From NCBI GenBank assembly GCA_033398695.1, contig CM065802.1, positions 83,438,096 to 83,502,095 of the forward strand: a stretch of 64,000 nt of DNA. The letters are read 5' to 3'. This DNA comes from Orobanche coerulescens (lineage: Eukaryota; Streptophyta; Magnoliopsida; Lamiales; Orobanchaceae). The notes under the pieces are model-generated. The model did no database searches. It saw nothing but the letters and a program-made list of their open reading frames with translations, and was not told the origin of the DNA. Of this stretch, positions 33,176 through 44,527 are shown piece after piece (within the stretch, counting starts at the first letter, position 1; every line of letters starts with the position of its first letter). Made by a program: the position numbers and the translations under genes.

Positions 33176-34706
33176 GTATTTTATTGTTTTCCGTAGAGTT
33201 GACCTTTTTGGGGATTTTGTTCTTGATCTTGTTTCTAATCCGGTTTTTATAAATTGATCATTGTTAAAAGTTGTTATTGATCACGTTCTATGGATTGTAT
33301 ATTCATATCTGATTCGTTCAACCCGATTTATGATTTTAATGTTCTTGAGGGACCGCAAACATTTAATGTTCGATTAAATGTTTCAATGAATTTCCCTTCG
33401 AGTGTTAGCCGCGTTTCCATCGTTATTTAGCCGGTATTCTTGTAGTAAATATGTTGTCGTTGTTTTCTCGCGAAGGTTGTAGGTTTTTGGGGCCGTTCGG
33501 TTGAGCCGTGTTCGTCGAGCGTTCGCGTGTTGATCTCTGAGGCTAAGTATTTTTGTCTATATGATTTATATTGCGTGAATTGAGGTTGTGAAGTAAATTT
33601 GTGATGGTTATTCATTTTTGTTGATTTTATATGATATGGGTCGTTTTAGATATTAGGTTAAGTTAGAATCGGTTGAGGGTTGTTGTAGAGGTATGTCAAC
33701 AGAGACGTAGTGTCGGGTAGATAGTACACTTAGACGTGTGCTATAATGTTTTGGTGATCACCGGGTTGTGTGGGTTAAGTTGTGTGTTATGAGTTGGATT
33801 AGTCGTAATGGTTTGATCGGTTGTTATGCCGTTGAAGTGTGAAGATGTGTTTGGGATTGTTAGGTTGTAGTAGAACTGGGTCGGTCGTAGTTATATGTCG
33901 GATAAATGGCCAATTCTAGCAAGTGCCTTAAGTATATATATTGTGACTAGCAATCGAGACATGCAGTTTTGTAACGTGTGTGTGTGTGTGTTGTTCTTCC
34001 ACCCGTGGAGGGTCCGACGGGGCTCTGGGGGCCGATACTAATGGGTACGGTCGCGGGTTACCAAGTGTGGTTTTCATCATGTGGTTGATATTGATGTTTC
34101 GATAATTGTGATATGTCCGGAATATCACAACATTTTGTTTTCGATGTTCAGATACGTTATATATAAGATTTTGGTACTTGACTAGAATGGCACTAGAATA
34201 TGCGTCGTATGTATTTCATTCCTTGGTTGTGAGGTTTTGGTCGTGTACTGTGGTATGAAGAGATTTTGGGTAGCAATCCCAACGGTTGTGTAAAGATTGT
34301 TTTACGCAAAATAACTTTGGGCCTAGACCCAATTGCTTTGGAATGATTTCGTAATTAAGGACGTGAGGTCCAGAAGGATTTACTATTTACGAAAATGTTT
34401 GTTTCAGAAAAGAGATTTCGGCCGAGACCCTATTGTTTTCGGAAAGGTTTTTAATCTCGGACGTGAAGTCCCAAAAGACTTTATGTCATTTTTTCAAAAA
34501 AAAAAAAACTCCCGAGTTGACAATTTACTTTCAAGGACCTAGTCATATTTTAAACTTTGAAAACCTCTCGGGAACTTCTTTCATAGTTTGTCATTGTCTT
34601 ATTATAATTGATATTTGCGTGATATATTTAGTATAGATTGAATACTTGTACTAGCCATTCAAATGCTAACCTCTTAAATGGGGGAAATGCGTATCATGCA
34701 TTTCAG
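33176..34706 (+). other. Putative LTR leader intron of S2
   Basis: Donor CGAG|GTATTT at 33176, conserved CTTGTACTAGCC, branch-site match GCTAAC (CTAAC 34666-34670), then GGGG and acceptor ATGCATTTCAG|GT with AG at 34705-34706, about 37 bases after the branch A. One GGAGGGTCCGACGGGGCTC module lies inside at 34009, in a segment from 33998 to 34060. Prediction only. Confidence 0.5.
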
Positions 34707-35069
34707 GTGTGCTTAGTTCGTAGGAGCAATCACAGGGACGGCATGGAAGAAGACGAGCCGCGATACTAATCAAGAGTTAAGAGTCCAGTTTGATGTTGTT
34801 GTGTTGTTGAGATATTTTCAGTCTTTTGATGTATTGTATTTTGACCCCTGCGTGGGTATGTACAATAATGAGTCTATTTTTGAGTTGATTTAATCGCAAG
34901 ACATTATTGGTCCGTGTAAGTAATATTTGACCTTATCGGTCGTTGTTAGAAATTCGCTTGACCTCGGCCGGTCAAACGTTGTTTGTATCGTGGTTGTTAG
35001 CCTAGTAGATCCCTATAGAAAAAGGGTCTACGCCGTGTAATATTCCCCGTGGATTCTGGGGGTGTTACA

Positions 35070-35235
35070 TAGGGCTCACCACAACACCAAAGATATTGTG
35101 AGAAAATATCATTTTATTAGAGAAATGGTTCAGGAAGGCAATGTTATACTGCAGAGAGCAGACACAGCAATTAACGTTGTTGATCCGCTTACCAAGCCAC
35201 TATCTCAGGTCATAGAGAGACATCTGGAGAGTATG
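35070..35235 (+). pseudogene. E6 RNase H C terminus (after S2, up to E5)
   Basis: After S2 the frame resumes with HHNTKDIVRKYHFIREMV, RADTAINVVDPLTKPLSQ and IERHLESM at the E5 border. E5 is inserted at GTATG, and the coding end continues at 47365 (GIRYHSLWH). This continuity confirms that both S2 and E5 are insertions into E6. Confidence 0.85.
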
Positions 35236-36646
35236 TGTTAGGAATACTTGTTAGATTTTGATAATGTCATTAATATAAATTCAAATACTTATTACTTGGC
35301 AAAATGTAAGGAAGAACTAAATGAGTATCTTCCATAGGCCAAATTATGTTAAGTGTAAAACTTGGCAAAATATAAAGAAGAACCAAATGAGTATCTTCTA
35401 TAGGCCAAAAATAAGTTAGGCTAAAAATCGGCTAAGTACAAAAGAACAGCTAAGTTCATCAGAGAGGTACAACCGAGTTAAGTCAGAGAAGATCTGGTCA
35501 ACAAAAATTATCAGAGATGTTTGAGCAGACTGCAGTCAAGTAACCTCAGACAGGTCAGCAGATCAGGCGAGTTCCAAATAGTGAACATCTGAGAGGTCCA
35601 GACTGCAGAGAAGTTAACTTACATCAGCCTACTCGAGATCAGCCAAGTACTCCAAGTCCACGTCAGCATGCGTTGAAAAGTCAAGTATTACGGAAAGACA
35701 CATACAACGTGAAGAGACAAATTGGAGAGATTTCCGCAAAGGATATGAATTAAATAATTCATCCAGGCCTTCCTTGAAGACTTTAATCATATTATATTCA
35801 AAAGATTCGGCGGCTCACATGCAGAGTCTTCACAACGGTCGGAAGATAGATTAAAATATGGTAATCCAGCCTTGCAACGTTCAAAAAAGAATAAACAAAG
35901 AAGTCTCCCTCCAACGGACTGATTTGTTACAGATTTTCAACGGCTATGAAGAAATGCTCAAGGATCAACACCTATATATATCCGAAGATTTGAAGTTGAG
36001 CAACTACCGGTGCGAACATACTTTCAAGCGATCAAAGCATTCAAGCGATCTAAACGAAATAAAGCATCATGAAAAGAGCAGTTCTAAAAAGTTCATACTT
36101 GAAGAAGCTCTTAGTTGGAGAAGACAAAAACTCGTGTCTTAAATCCTGAGTTCGGGGTACTTCACTGGTTGAAGTTCGAGACTGTAAAGGCATCCAAGGA
36201 TCGAGGATCAAGAGGTGCAAGGCAGTCAAGTGTGTTACAACGGCAAGGATTTCTACTGGTTGGAAGCTGTTGTAATTTGGTTGAATCACTGTAATATTTA
36301 TCACTGGTTGAAAATTATAGTGAATTCATCTCCACCTGGTTTGGAGAAAAGTGGATTAGTAGAGGATTACCCCACCTCTGAGACCACTATAATTGCCTGC
36401 GTACTTTCATTGTTTCTGACATCACACTTTAACTGCTGCATTCATTGTTAAGTGTTTCATTAGTTGTTTTGTATTCGTCATCAGCTGACTTCCGCATGTA
36501 TTAAGAACAAACGACTCCAAGTCATTTGTTTACCTATCACCTGAAGAAACTTACTCTTTGAGAAAAAGAGTTTAAGAGTTTCAATAAGTCTATTCACCCC
36601 CCCCCCCCCCCCTCTAGACTTATTCCTGGATGACTTGTGACCTACA
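35236..36646 (+). repeat. E5 5' LTR (1411 bp)
   Basis: TGTTAGGAATACTTGTTAG to GACTTGTGACCTACA. An internal duplication of about 63 bp (TTGGCAAAATRTAARGAAGAAC at 35298 and 35361), a TATA-like CTATATATAT (about 35971) and a run of 16 C at 36597-36612 (12 C in the 3' copy) are visible. No gene. Confidence 0.93.
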
Positions 36647-36648
36647 AG

Positions 36649-36660
36649 TGGTATCGGAGA
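36649..36660 (+). other. E5 primer-binding site
   Basis: TGGTATCGGAGA, two bases after the LTR end, close to the Met-tRNA complement. Confidence 0.85.
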
Positions 36661-36726
36661 GGTTGGTTCATTTATTTCACGAACCAGATCTATATCTAAG
36701 ATATATATATTTACTCTCATTTTATA

Positions 36727-38762
36727 ATGGAACACATGCATTCTAGACTACTTGTGTTTTCAGTTGACGAGTATGATCTTTGGAAGATAAGGATGCAGGC
36801 ACACTTATCTTCAATCCATGATGACATGTGGTGCATCATAGAGGACGGTCCATTCATCTTCGAGAAGGACAACACTCCAGAGGAGATCGCAGCAGGGAAG
36901 CCAGAGAAGATCCCAAAGAAGAGGACAGAGCTGACCCCCGAAGAAAGAAAGCTGGCCAATCTTGATAACTGGGCCAGAGATGTGCTATATCAAACTCTTG
37001 ACAAATCCACCATGGTCAAGATCAAGAATTGCAAGAATGCCAAAGAAATCTGGGACACATTAGCCCTAATGTGTGAAGGAACGAAGCTGATCAAGGAAAC
37101 AAAGTTGTCAAGTGCTATTCAAAAATTTCACAACTTCAAAATGAAGAATGGCGAATCCATAGACCAAGTGGACACAAGGTTCACTGAGATTATCAATGAG
37201 ATCAACTCCCTCGGCAAATCTTATTGCAACAGGGAAATGGCACTGAAGGTTCTAAGATATCTTAATCCTGAATGGAGCATGAAGGCAGTGGCCATGAGAG
37301 AATCCAAGGACCTCAATATGATAAGGACCCAAGAGCTGTTCTCTGATCTGAAGGCTTATGAGTTCGAGCTTCCAAGCTCATCCTCAACTGAGCCTGCAGA
37401 GAAGGGAATAGCCTTTGCAGCCTAGTCCCCCGCCAAGAGCTTATCTGATGTAAAGCCTCCAAATCCATTAGATTTTGAGGAAGAAATAGCGTTCATAATG
37501 CAAAGGTTCAGCAACTTCCGGAAAAACTACTCCAAATACAAGAAAAATTATAAGGAGAATCCCAGAAGGAACCAGAAAGCCGGAAGCTGGAAGGTGGAGT
37601 GCTACAATTGTCACAAGACAGGACACATCAAAATCGATTGTCCTGATCTTAAGAAGGACGAGAGCAAGAAGGAGGTGGGCATAAAAGAAGACAGAAGGAA
37701 GGCCCTCATCGGAGAAGATCAAGAGCATGTAGAATCAAGCAGCGGATTCTTTTCTGATGATGATGAAGAGTATGACTGCTTGATGGCCAACTTAGCTGAT
37801 GAAGAGGTAACATCAAAACCCTCTTGTTCAAATAATAGTTCAGCCATGTCACAAGATATGGATCTGCACGAATCTGTAAATCAGCTATTTAAAGATTTTG
37901 AAACACTAAAATCTGCACACCTATCTGTATCAGCAGAGAAGACTCAGCTGCAAGATGAGAATAGGCAGCTGAAAAATGATTTTGAAAAACTCAGCCTAGA
38001 ACTGAATACAGTTGAGATAACTGCAGCTAACTTGCAAAACCAGGTTGATGATAATACAGCTGAGATAAATCGACTAACTGTTTTACTTAAAGAAAAATCA
38101 GCTGCACTTGCTCATGTCAAAGCCGAATTTACTAAGCTGACTCAGACAAATAAGACTAAGGCACAGGAAATAACCTCCCTGAAGGCGTCTTCAACTTTGG
38201 ACGAATTGTGTACTAATAAAAGGCCACCATATTCCAGATCAGGCCTTGGATATGATCCTCACACTCCCTCTAGTTCCAAAACCACTTTCATCAAGGGAGA
38301 AACAATTGTCTCGACTGCTGAGCCTACATACAAACCGATGTTTAAAAATAGGCAACAGCCAAGTCACAAGTCTAGGCTGCAGCCAGGGTACACAAGGCAG
38401 CCACCTAGACAAGTGACTAGGTAATGGCCAGTGTATGACGGCCAGCATAACATGCCCACTATTATCAACAACTCCCTAAAAACAGATTTCAAAATGGGAG
38501 GGGCAGATGGAAACCTCAATGTTATCCTAATTTCCAAAATGAACAAGTGTGGAGACTTCAAAGATTTAATAAATGGTCTCAGCCAAGGTTTAGAAATGGC
38601 CCACACTATCAATATTTTGAGGAATATCCGGTATACAATCCCAACAAGAGATTCAGACCTCGACCTTACACACCTTATAAGGGTAATAATAATAACAGTT
38701 TTCACAATCCAAGGAGAAATCAACTCTCCAGGAAACCAGCTAACCCTAGAGGACCCACATAG
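36727..38762 (+). pseudogene. E5 gag (one in-frame stop, one frameshift)
   Basis: The frame starts MEHMHSRLLVFSVDEYDLWK with WARDVLYQTLD, AKEIWDTLALMCEGT and FTEIINEINSLGKSY, a SIRE-type copia gag. A TAG at 37423 interrupts it, but the same frame continues to 38424 with the zinc knuckle CYNCHKTGHIKIDC (about 37600), an acidic stretch, and a long coiled coil (ETLKSAHLSVSAEKTQLQDE to about 38190). The remainder (WRLQRFNKWSQPRFRNG, 38547-38762) is in another frame. The gag is long, as in SIRE elements. Confidence 0.88.
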
Positions 38763-40253
38763 ATTTGGGTACCTAAATCTCTTCTTGTCTGATTGCAGAA
38801 AAGGTGGAAGGACTACAACCACATCTCCACAAACTCAAACTTTGGAGGTGAAGAATGGTTTGTAGATTCTGGATGCTCAAGGCACATGACCGGGAACAAG
38901 AAAATGCTGTCCAAATACACGAAAGAAAAGGGTCCATATGTAACCTTTGGAGATATTTCCAGAGGACAAACAAAGGGCTTTGGAGAGCTGCACCAAGGAA
39001 ATATTGTGATATCCAAAGTTCACTATGTCAAAGGGCTCAAGTATAATCTCCTGAGCATAAGCCAGTTTTGCGATGAGAAGAATCTAGTAGTCTTCACCAT
39101 ATGGAAATGCATGGTGATAGATATCCTATCTGGTGAGGTGAAGCTACAAGGATACAGAAGGAGAGATGTCTACATGATATATTGGAACACAGGAACACCT
39201 AACACCTGTTTTCTATCTAAGACAGTAGCTGAGAATGGATGGCTGTGGCACAAAAGATTATGTCACCTGAACTTCAAAGCCATCAACAAGATTAGTTCTC
39301 AGAAGCTGGTCAGAGGACTTCCAGATGAAGCATTCAAGAAGGAAGCGCTTTGTGATGCATGTCAGAAAGGAAAGCAGATGAGAGCATCATTCAAGCCAGT
39401 CCAGCCTAAAACCCTCACAACAAGGATTTTAGATCTACTCCATATGGATATATTTGGTCCCTTCAAGCCAAGGACTCTAAGCAGCCGAAAGCATGCACTT
39501 GTTGTAGTAGATGATTATTCAAGGTACACTTGGATTATCTTCCTGTATAAGAAGAGTGAAACCTTGACCAAGCTACCTGAGCTGCTGAGAAGGATCCAGA
39601 ATGAGAAATCCCTATCCATCATCAAAATCAGATCAGATAGAGGAGGAGAGTTTCTCAACAAGGCGATCACTGATTACAGCGATCAAAATGGGATCCAGCA
39701 TGAGCTCTCTGCAGCCAGGACCCCCCCCCCCCCCAGCAGAATGGCATTGCTGAAAGAAGAAACAGAACCCTGAAGGAAGCAGCAAGGTCCATGATTGCAG
39801 AAGCAGACCTGCCCAAGAGGTTTTGGGCTGAAGCTGTCAACATAGCTTGCCATACTCAGAACAGGAGTATGATAGTAGGGAGACATGGCAAAACTCCCTA
39901 TGAAGTTTGGAATAATAGAACTCCTACTGTTGCTTACTTTCACATTTTTGGTTGCAAGTGTTTCATCCACAACAACGGTAAAACACAACTAAATGCCTTT
40001 TGATGCTAAAACTGATGATGGTCTCTTTATGGGATACTCACAAAGAAGGAAGGCATATAGAGTATTTAACAAAAGAACCTTAGTTGTGGAGAAAACACCC
40101 CATGTTGTATTTGATGAATCTACTGTGGAGTACAGGAAGCAAGTTGAGCTAATTGAGAACAAGCTCAAATCAGCAACCCTTGAAGAAGTCATTGTACATG
40201 ACACTGGAATGGTGGACTCACTGCACAGGCCCGAAGATCCAATCAGCTGCTGA
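38763..40253 (+). pseudogene. E5 protease and integrase (broken by a poly-C run)
   Basis: WVPK precedes the protease WFVDSGCSRHMTG (about 38860), where SIRE elements use DSGCS. The GAG-pre-integrase LWHKRLCHLNFKAINK, the zinc finger CDACQKGKQ, and integrase core HMDIFGPF, IRSDRGGEFLN and AARTP follow. At 39721-39734 a run of 14 C replaces the codons before QNGIAERRNRTL and shifts the frame. RFWAEAVNIACHTQNR and FGCKCFIHNN follow, then another shift at about 39990 and the C terminus KTDDGLFMGYSQRRKAYRVFN to 40253. Confidence 0.88.
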
Positions 40254-42095
40254 AGACCAGCTGCATCGACAGGATCACCAAACCTATCTGATCCAGTTGC
40301 CGCTGATGAAGACCCAGCTGTAGCTGATAAAGACTCATCTACAGATCAGACCCAACCCGCAGATGACAAGACGGTAGCTGATCCAGCTGCAGACCAAGGA
40401 GACCAGAACCCAGGTGATGCAGAAATCCACCAGAGTAATTCAACAGGGGGAATAGACCCAGAAGAAGACGATACCCCCAAGTGGCTCAAAGACCACCCAA
40501 TCCAGCAAATCATCGGGAAGCTGACTGATGGAGTTAAGACAAGACAGTCAACTCTACCCGCAGGAATGGCTATGTTCTCATGCTTCATGTCACAGATAGA
40601 ACCAAGCTTTAGAAGATTATTCATGGATCAATGCCATGCAAGAAGAACTGGAGCAGATGGAAAGGAACAAAGTTTGGGAACTAACAGACAGACCAGATCA
40701 CAAGAAGGTTATTGACACCAAATGGGTGTACAAAAACAAGAGTGATGAAGATGGAGCTGTTGTTAGGAATAAAGCCAGACTTGTTGCAAAAGGTTATGCA
40801 CAGTGTGAAGGAATAGATTTTGATGAAACCTATGCACCTGTTGCAAGATTAGAGGCCATCAGACTATTCCTCGCATATGCTGCATTCAAAGATTTTGAAG
40901 TCTACCAGATGAATGTAAAGAGTGCTTTTCTAAATGGCATACTATAAGAAGAAGTCTATGTAGAGCAACCCCCAGGTTTTGTCAAAGGAGACAAAGTCTA
41001 CAAGCTGTTGAAAGCTCTCTATGGACTTAAGCAAGCACCAAGAGCATGGTATGAAACACTGTCTGTGTTTCTTGAGAAGAATGGTTTTTGCAAAGGAAAA
41101 GTGGACAAGACCCTATTCAGAGTGGAGCACGAAGGCCACATATTGATAGTTCAAATATATGTGGATGACATGATATTCGGCTCAACCAATCCAGAGCTAT
41201 GTGAGAAATTCTCCAACCTCATGCAAGGAGAATTTGAGATGAGTATGATGGGAAAGCTTAACTTCTTTCTCAGATTACAAGTTAAGCAGATGGAAAATGG
41301 AATTTTCATCAACCAAGCTAAGTATACCAAAGATCTAATCAAGAGATTTGGAATGGAATCAGCCAAACCAGCAAGAATTCCTATGAGCACAAGTACTCAC
41401 CTAGATGCAGATGAGGGAGGCATATTAGTGGACTCAACCCACTACAGAGGACTCATTGGATCATTCCTATACCTCACTGCAAGCAGGCCTGACATATCCT
41501 ATGTCGTAGGAGTTTGTGCGCAATTCCAGTCTAACCCAAGCAGTCGCACCTAGATGCAGCAAAGAGGATAATCAAATACCTTAAGTCTATAGTCAACGTT
41601 GGACTATGGTATCCTAAGGATGATAACTTCGAGCTGTCAGGATATTCAGATGCAGATTTCGCAGGATGCAAAATTAATAGGAAAAACACTAGTGGAACGT
41701 GCCAATTCCTAGGAACCAGACTGATATCCTGGTTTAGCAAGAAGCAGGTTTATAACTCTATCTCCACCACAGAGTCAGAATACCTAGCTGTAGGTAGCTG
41801 TTGTGCCCAGATCTTGTGGATCAGACAACAACTGAGGGATTATAATATCATTGCCAATGAAGTCCCTATCTGGTGTGACAACAATAGTGCTATTGCAATA
41901 ACCAACAATCCGGTTTTGCATTCGAGGACCAAGCACCTTGATGTTAAGCACCACTTCATCAGAGACCACATGCTTAACAAGAGAGTTAGAGTTGAAAGAG
42001 TCAGCACAGACTACCAGATAGCTGACATCTTTACCAAACCTTTGCCAGAAGAAAGGTTTTTGGAGCTGAGCAGAGAACTTGGTCTACTAGATTAG
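40254..42095 (+). pseudogene. E5 reverse transcriptase and RNase H
   Basis: A Pro/Asp/Gln-rich linker (40254-40560) leads to [48 protein letters not shown], an in-frame TAA at 40945, then LYGLKQAPRAWYETL, the catalytic IYVDDMIFGST (about 41155) and GLIGSFLYLTASRPDI. After a shift at about 41550, RNase H shows LSGYSDADFAGC, TTESEYLAVGSCCAQ, CDNNSAIAITNNPV and DIFTKPLPEERF, ending with a stop at 42095. Near-complete but not translatable in one piece. Confidence 0.9.
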
Positions 42096-42558
42096 GAATC
42101 TAGTAAAGAAGAAAAAAGCAAGCTGAAGCATATCAGAGGAAGGACGGACCCAGCTGATTAGAGGAATCAGATCCTAGCTGATGCAGACAAAAGGACGAAG
42201 GACGGACAAAGGAACCTAGCTTATCAGAATCTTAGGCGAGAAGTCCAAGGAGTCAACTCACCTGATGCAGAGCAGTCAATAGTCAACAGTCAACCAGCTA
42301 AGTTTTCTAAACTTAACCGACTTCTGAATATTTTATTATTATCTGCTATATGTATAATAATATTATATTAATTTTTGGTTCGCAAGTGGCATTTAAATAC
42401 ACGTGGCAATCACTTGATAAATCGACCTCCACGGTGACCAGTTAAATCTAACCGTCCAAGTTTAAAATCAAAACCTGGACCACCGATTCGAATTTGAAAT
42501 TTAAAAAGAATCTCAAAAGGCGTACCACCGATTCAAAATAAATAATAATTTAATCCAT
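42096..42558 (+). other. Spacer between E5 pol and accessory ORF
   Basis: About 460 bp with AGCTGATCAG-type repeats at the start (42110-42290) and AT-rich sequence with ACACGTGGC and CCACGGTG near 42400-42440. It may hold a promoter or splice site for the accessory ORF; I see no gene. Confidence 0.5.
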
Positions 42559-43758
42559 ATGTCATTTCATCTTCTTTATAAGGACGGAAAACCCTTCACT
42601 TTACCTTTACGCTTACCAGTCTTTCAAACCCTAGATTTACAGAGCAAAAATCTTTTGAACTCCAAATACACTGAAAATTTCTTATTTGCAGAAATGGAAT
42701 CTTATTTCGAAGGCGTTATCATGAAGGCGGTCAAAGACCAGATTATCTTTTCTCTGGTCGTTGATTTCGAAGGTCTTTTGGAAGCAAATCTAGATAACAA
42801 CGATGTACTCTTTCTTATCCACTCGATGATGAAGAATGGGATCTATCCATTTCTGGATATCAGTCCCAAGCTCCTTTACAAGGAAGACGTCATCGCTTTC
42901 TATCGCGAGGCCCATGTGATTGAAGAAGGAATCAGGAGCACAGTCGGCGGAATTCAAGTCGACATCTCACCGGAGTCGATTCGTAAAATCTTTGGTATGA
43001 AGCACCGCGGCATAGCCGTCGAGGCTCTCAAGCAGACAGCAGCCGACGTTTGGCTAAAGATTAAGGCGATTGACCAGCCGATGAAGCTGAAACTCACTGC
43101 TAAAAGGAGCAAGATTAAAAAGGAGTATCGGTATATGTTGGATATTACCAACAAGATTATTATGGGTATGTCCGGCAGTTACGACCAACTGTCGTCGGCA
43201 AAATTCACAGTGCTGGGAGCACTTATTCAAGACGAGGCGATCGATTGGGCTGACTACATCTTTAGGCAGCTTGTTCGAGAAGTCAACAAAGCCGAATGGC
43301 TTGCTGATGAGAAGAGATTCAGATCCAAGCTGGCGTTTGGAACGCAGCTGAGTTGGATCCTTGAGAAAATGGGTGTGGCGAAGGGAAGTACTGACCCCTT
43401 CCACATCAACAAGAGACTTGGTCATCTGAACCAAGAGACGCTAAGGAAGCTAGGAGGCAATAGGAGAGCAGCTCGGATGCTCAAAGATTTGTCTGAGTCA
43501 CCGCCCTACAAATGTCCTTCATCAGACGAGTCGGACCGACCTGCAGATGTCAACCCAACTGCAGCCGAGTCAGACTTCGAGTCAGACAACACACCAATTG
43601 CCGTCTGGTTCAAAAGAAGGGGACCAGCCCGTGGAGAGCCATCCATCATGCAGTCATCTCCAGAACCCTCTCCCAAGAGGCCCAGGCGACTGCAGTTCAG
43701 CCAGGAGGAGCAGCCAGATCATTATGCCAGTCCTGCAGCCAGGTCACCTACCCACTGA
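42559..43758 (+). CDS. E5 accessory ORF, first part (399 aa)
   Basis: An uninterrupted frame from MSFHLLYKDG to a stop at 43758; the Met at about 42693 (MESYFEGV) is an alternative start. Visible features: DEFLEANLDNNDVLFL-like helical N terminus, KEDVIAFYREAHV, STVGGIQVDISPESIRKIFGM, a basic KLTAKRSKIKKEYRY stretch, FTVLGALIQDEAIDWADYIF, then a Ser/Pro/Asp-rich disordered tail. This pattern (FY...A..GG..V.IS...I...G) is known from the extra ORF of SIRE and some gypsy elements and from plant genome proteins annotated as putative plant transposon protein. No signal peptide or clear membrane segment, so calling it an envelope gene is not supported. Function unknown. Confidence 0.75.
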   Translation: MSFHLLYKDGKPFTLPLRLPVFQTLDLQSKNLLNSKYTENFLFAEMESYFEGVIMKAVKDQIIFSLVVDFEGLLEANLDNNDVLFLIHSMMKNGIYPFLDISPKLLYKEDVIAFYREAHVIEEGIRSTVGGIQVDISPESIRKIFGMKHRGIAVEALKQTAADVWLKIKAIDQPMKLKLTAKRSKIKKEYRYMLDITNKIIMGMSGSYDQLSSAKFTVLGALIQDEAIDWADYIFRQLVREVNKAEWLADEKRFRSKLAFGTQLSWILEKMGVAKGSTDPFHINKRLGHLNQETLRKLGGNRRAARMLKDLSESPPYKCPSSDESDRPADVNPTAAESDFESDNTPIAVWFKRRGPARGEPSIMQSSPEPSPKRPRRLQFSQEEQPDHYASPAARSPTH

Positions 43759-44492
43759 AGACCCGGCTGCTCAGTGCACTGAAACTCAGATCGTCCCTGT
43801 CCTCACTCCAGCATACATTCCAGAGGAGGAAGAAGCAGGTTTAATCATCTCAATCCCTGAAGCAAACTACACCTTTAACCTGCTGGACAACAATGTTTTC
43901 AACCTGTCCATTGAACAATTACAGCTTGTTAAACCACAAGCTTTAAAACACTCTTTTGTTAATATTTTTTAAGAGTGGAAATTTTTCAAATTACTTTCAT
44001 TTGCTAAACTTCAAACTTATATTGAAACCTGTGGTTGGGAATATCCCCAAGCCACAGAGGATGTACTGATACACTTTTGCAAAGTATCAGACATAGTTTT
44101 GATCCTCCAGGAGAATTGGTTCATGTCAAATTTCAAAACCAACATGGACCAATTCATCATTTCTATAATGTACAGTATCTTCGATGGATCGTTTGGCAAA
44201 GAAGATGAGGAGGAAGAAGAAAAAGAAGTAAGGATTGAATAAGTGAATGGAGAAGAAGAGGAGGTTATTATTATAGATGACGAAGAAGAGGAGCAGGAAG
44301 AGAGAAAAGAAGGAGAAAATATTTTAGTTGAAAAACAAACAGAGGAAGGAATTGAAAAAACAGAGGAATTAGTGGATGGAGGAGAAGAAGAAGGGGAAGA
44401 GGTAGATCAGGAGGATGATGAAGGAAAGGATGATGATGAGAATAATGAAGAAGATGATGAGAATGATGGAGAAAATAAAAAGGATGAGAAAA

Positions 44493-44527
<35 letters not shown>

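Larger units (their letters stand above)
32330..35069 (+). mobile_element. S2: solo gypsy LTR (2740 bp), TSD TAGAG/TAGGG
   Basis: Begins TGTAATACCTGTATTT and ends GGGGGTGTTACA; flanks TAGAG (32325-32329) and TAGGG (35070-35074) differ by one base. No internal genes. It has a TTACGGCCGTAA palindrome group before a TATA-like site, a putative leader intron, one GGAGGGTCCGACGGGGC module and the conserved tail GGGTCTACGCCGTGTAATAT. It disrupts E6's RNase H. Confidence 0.9.
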
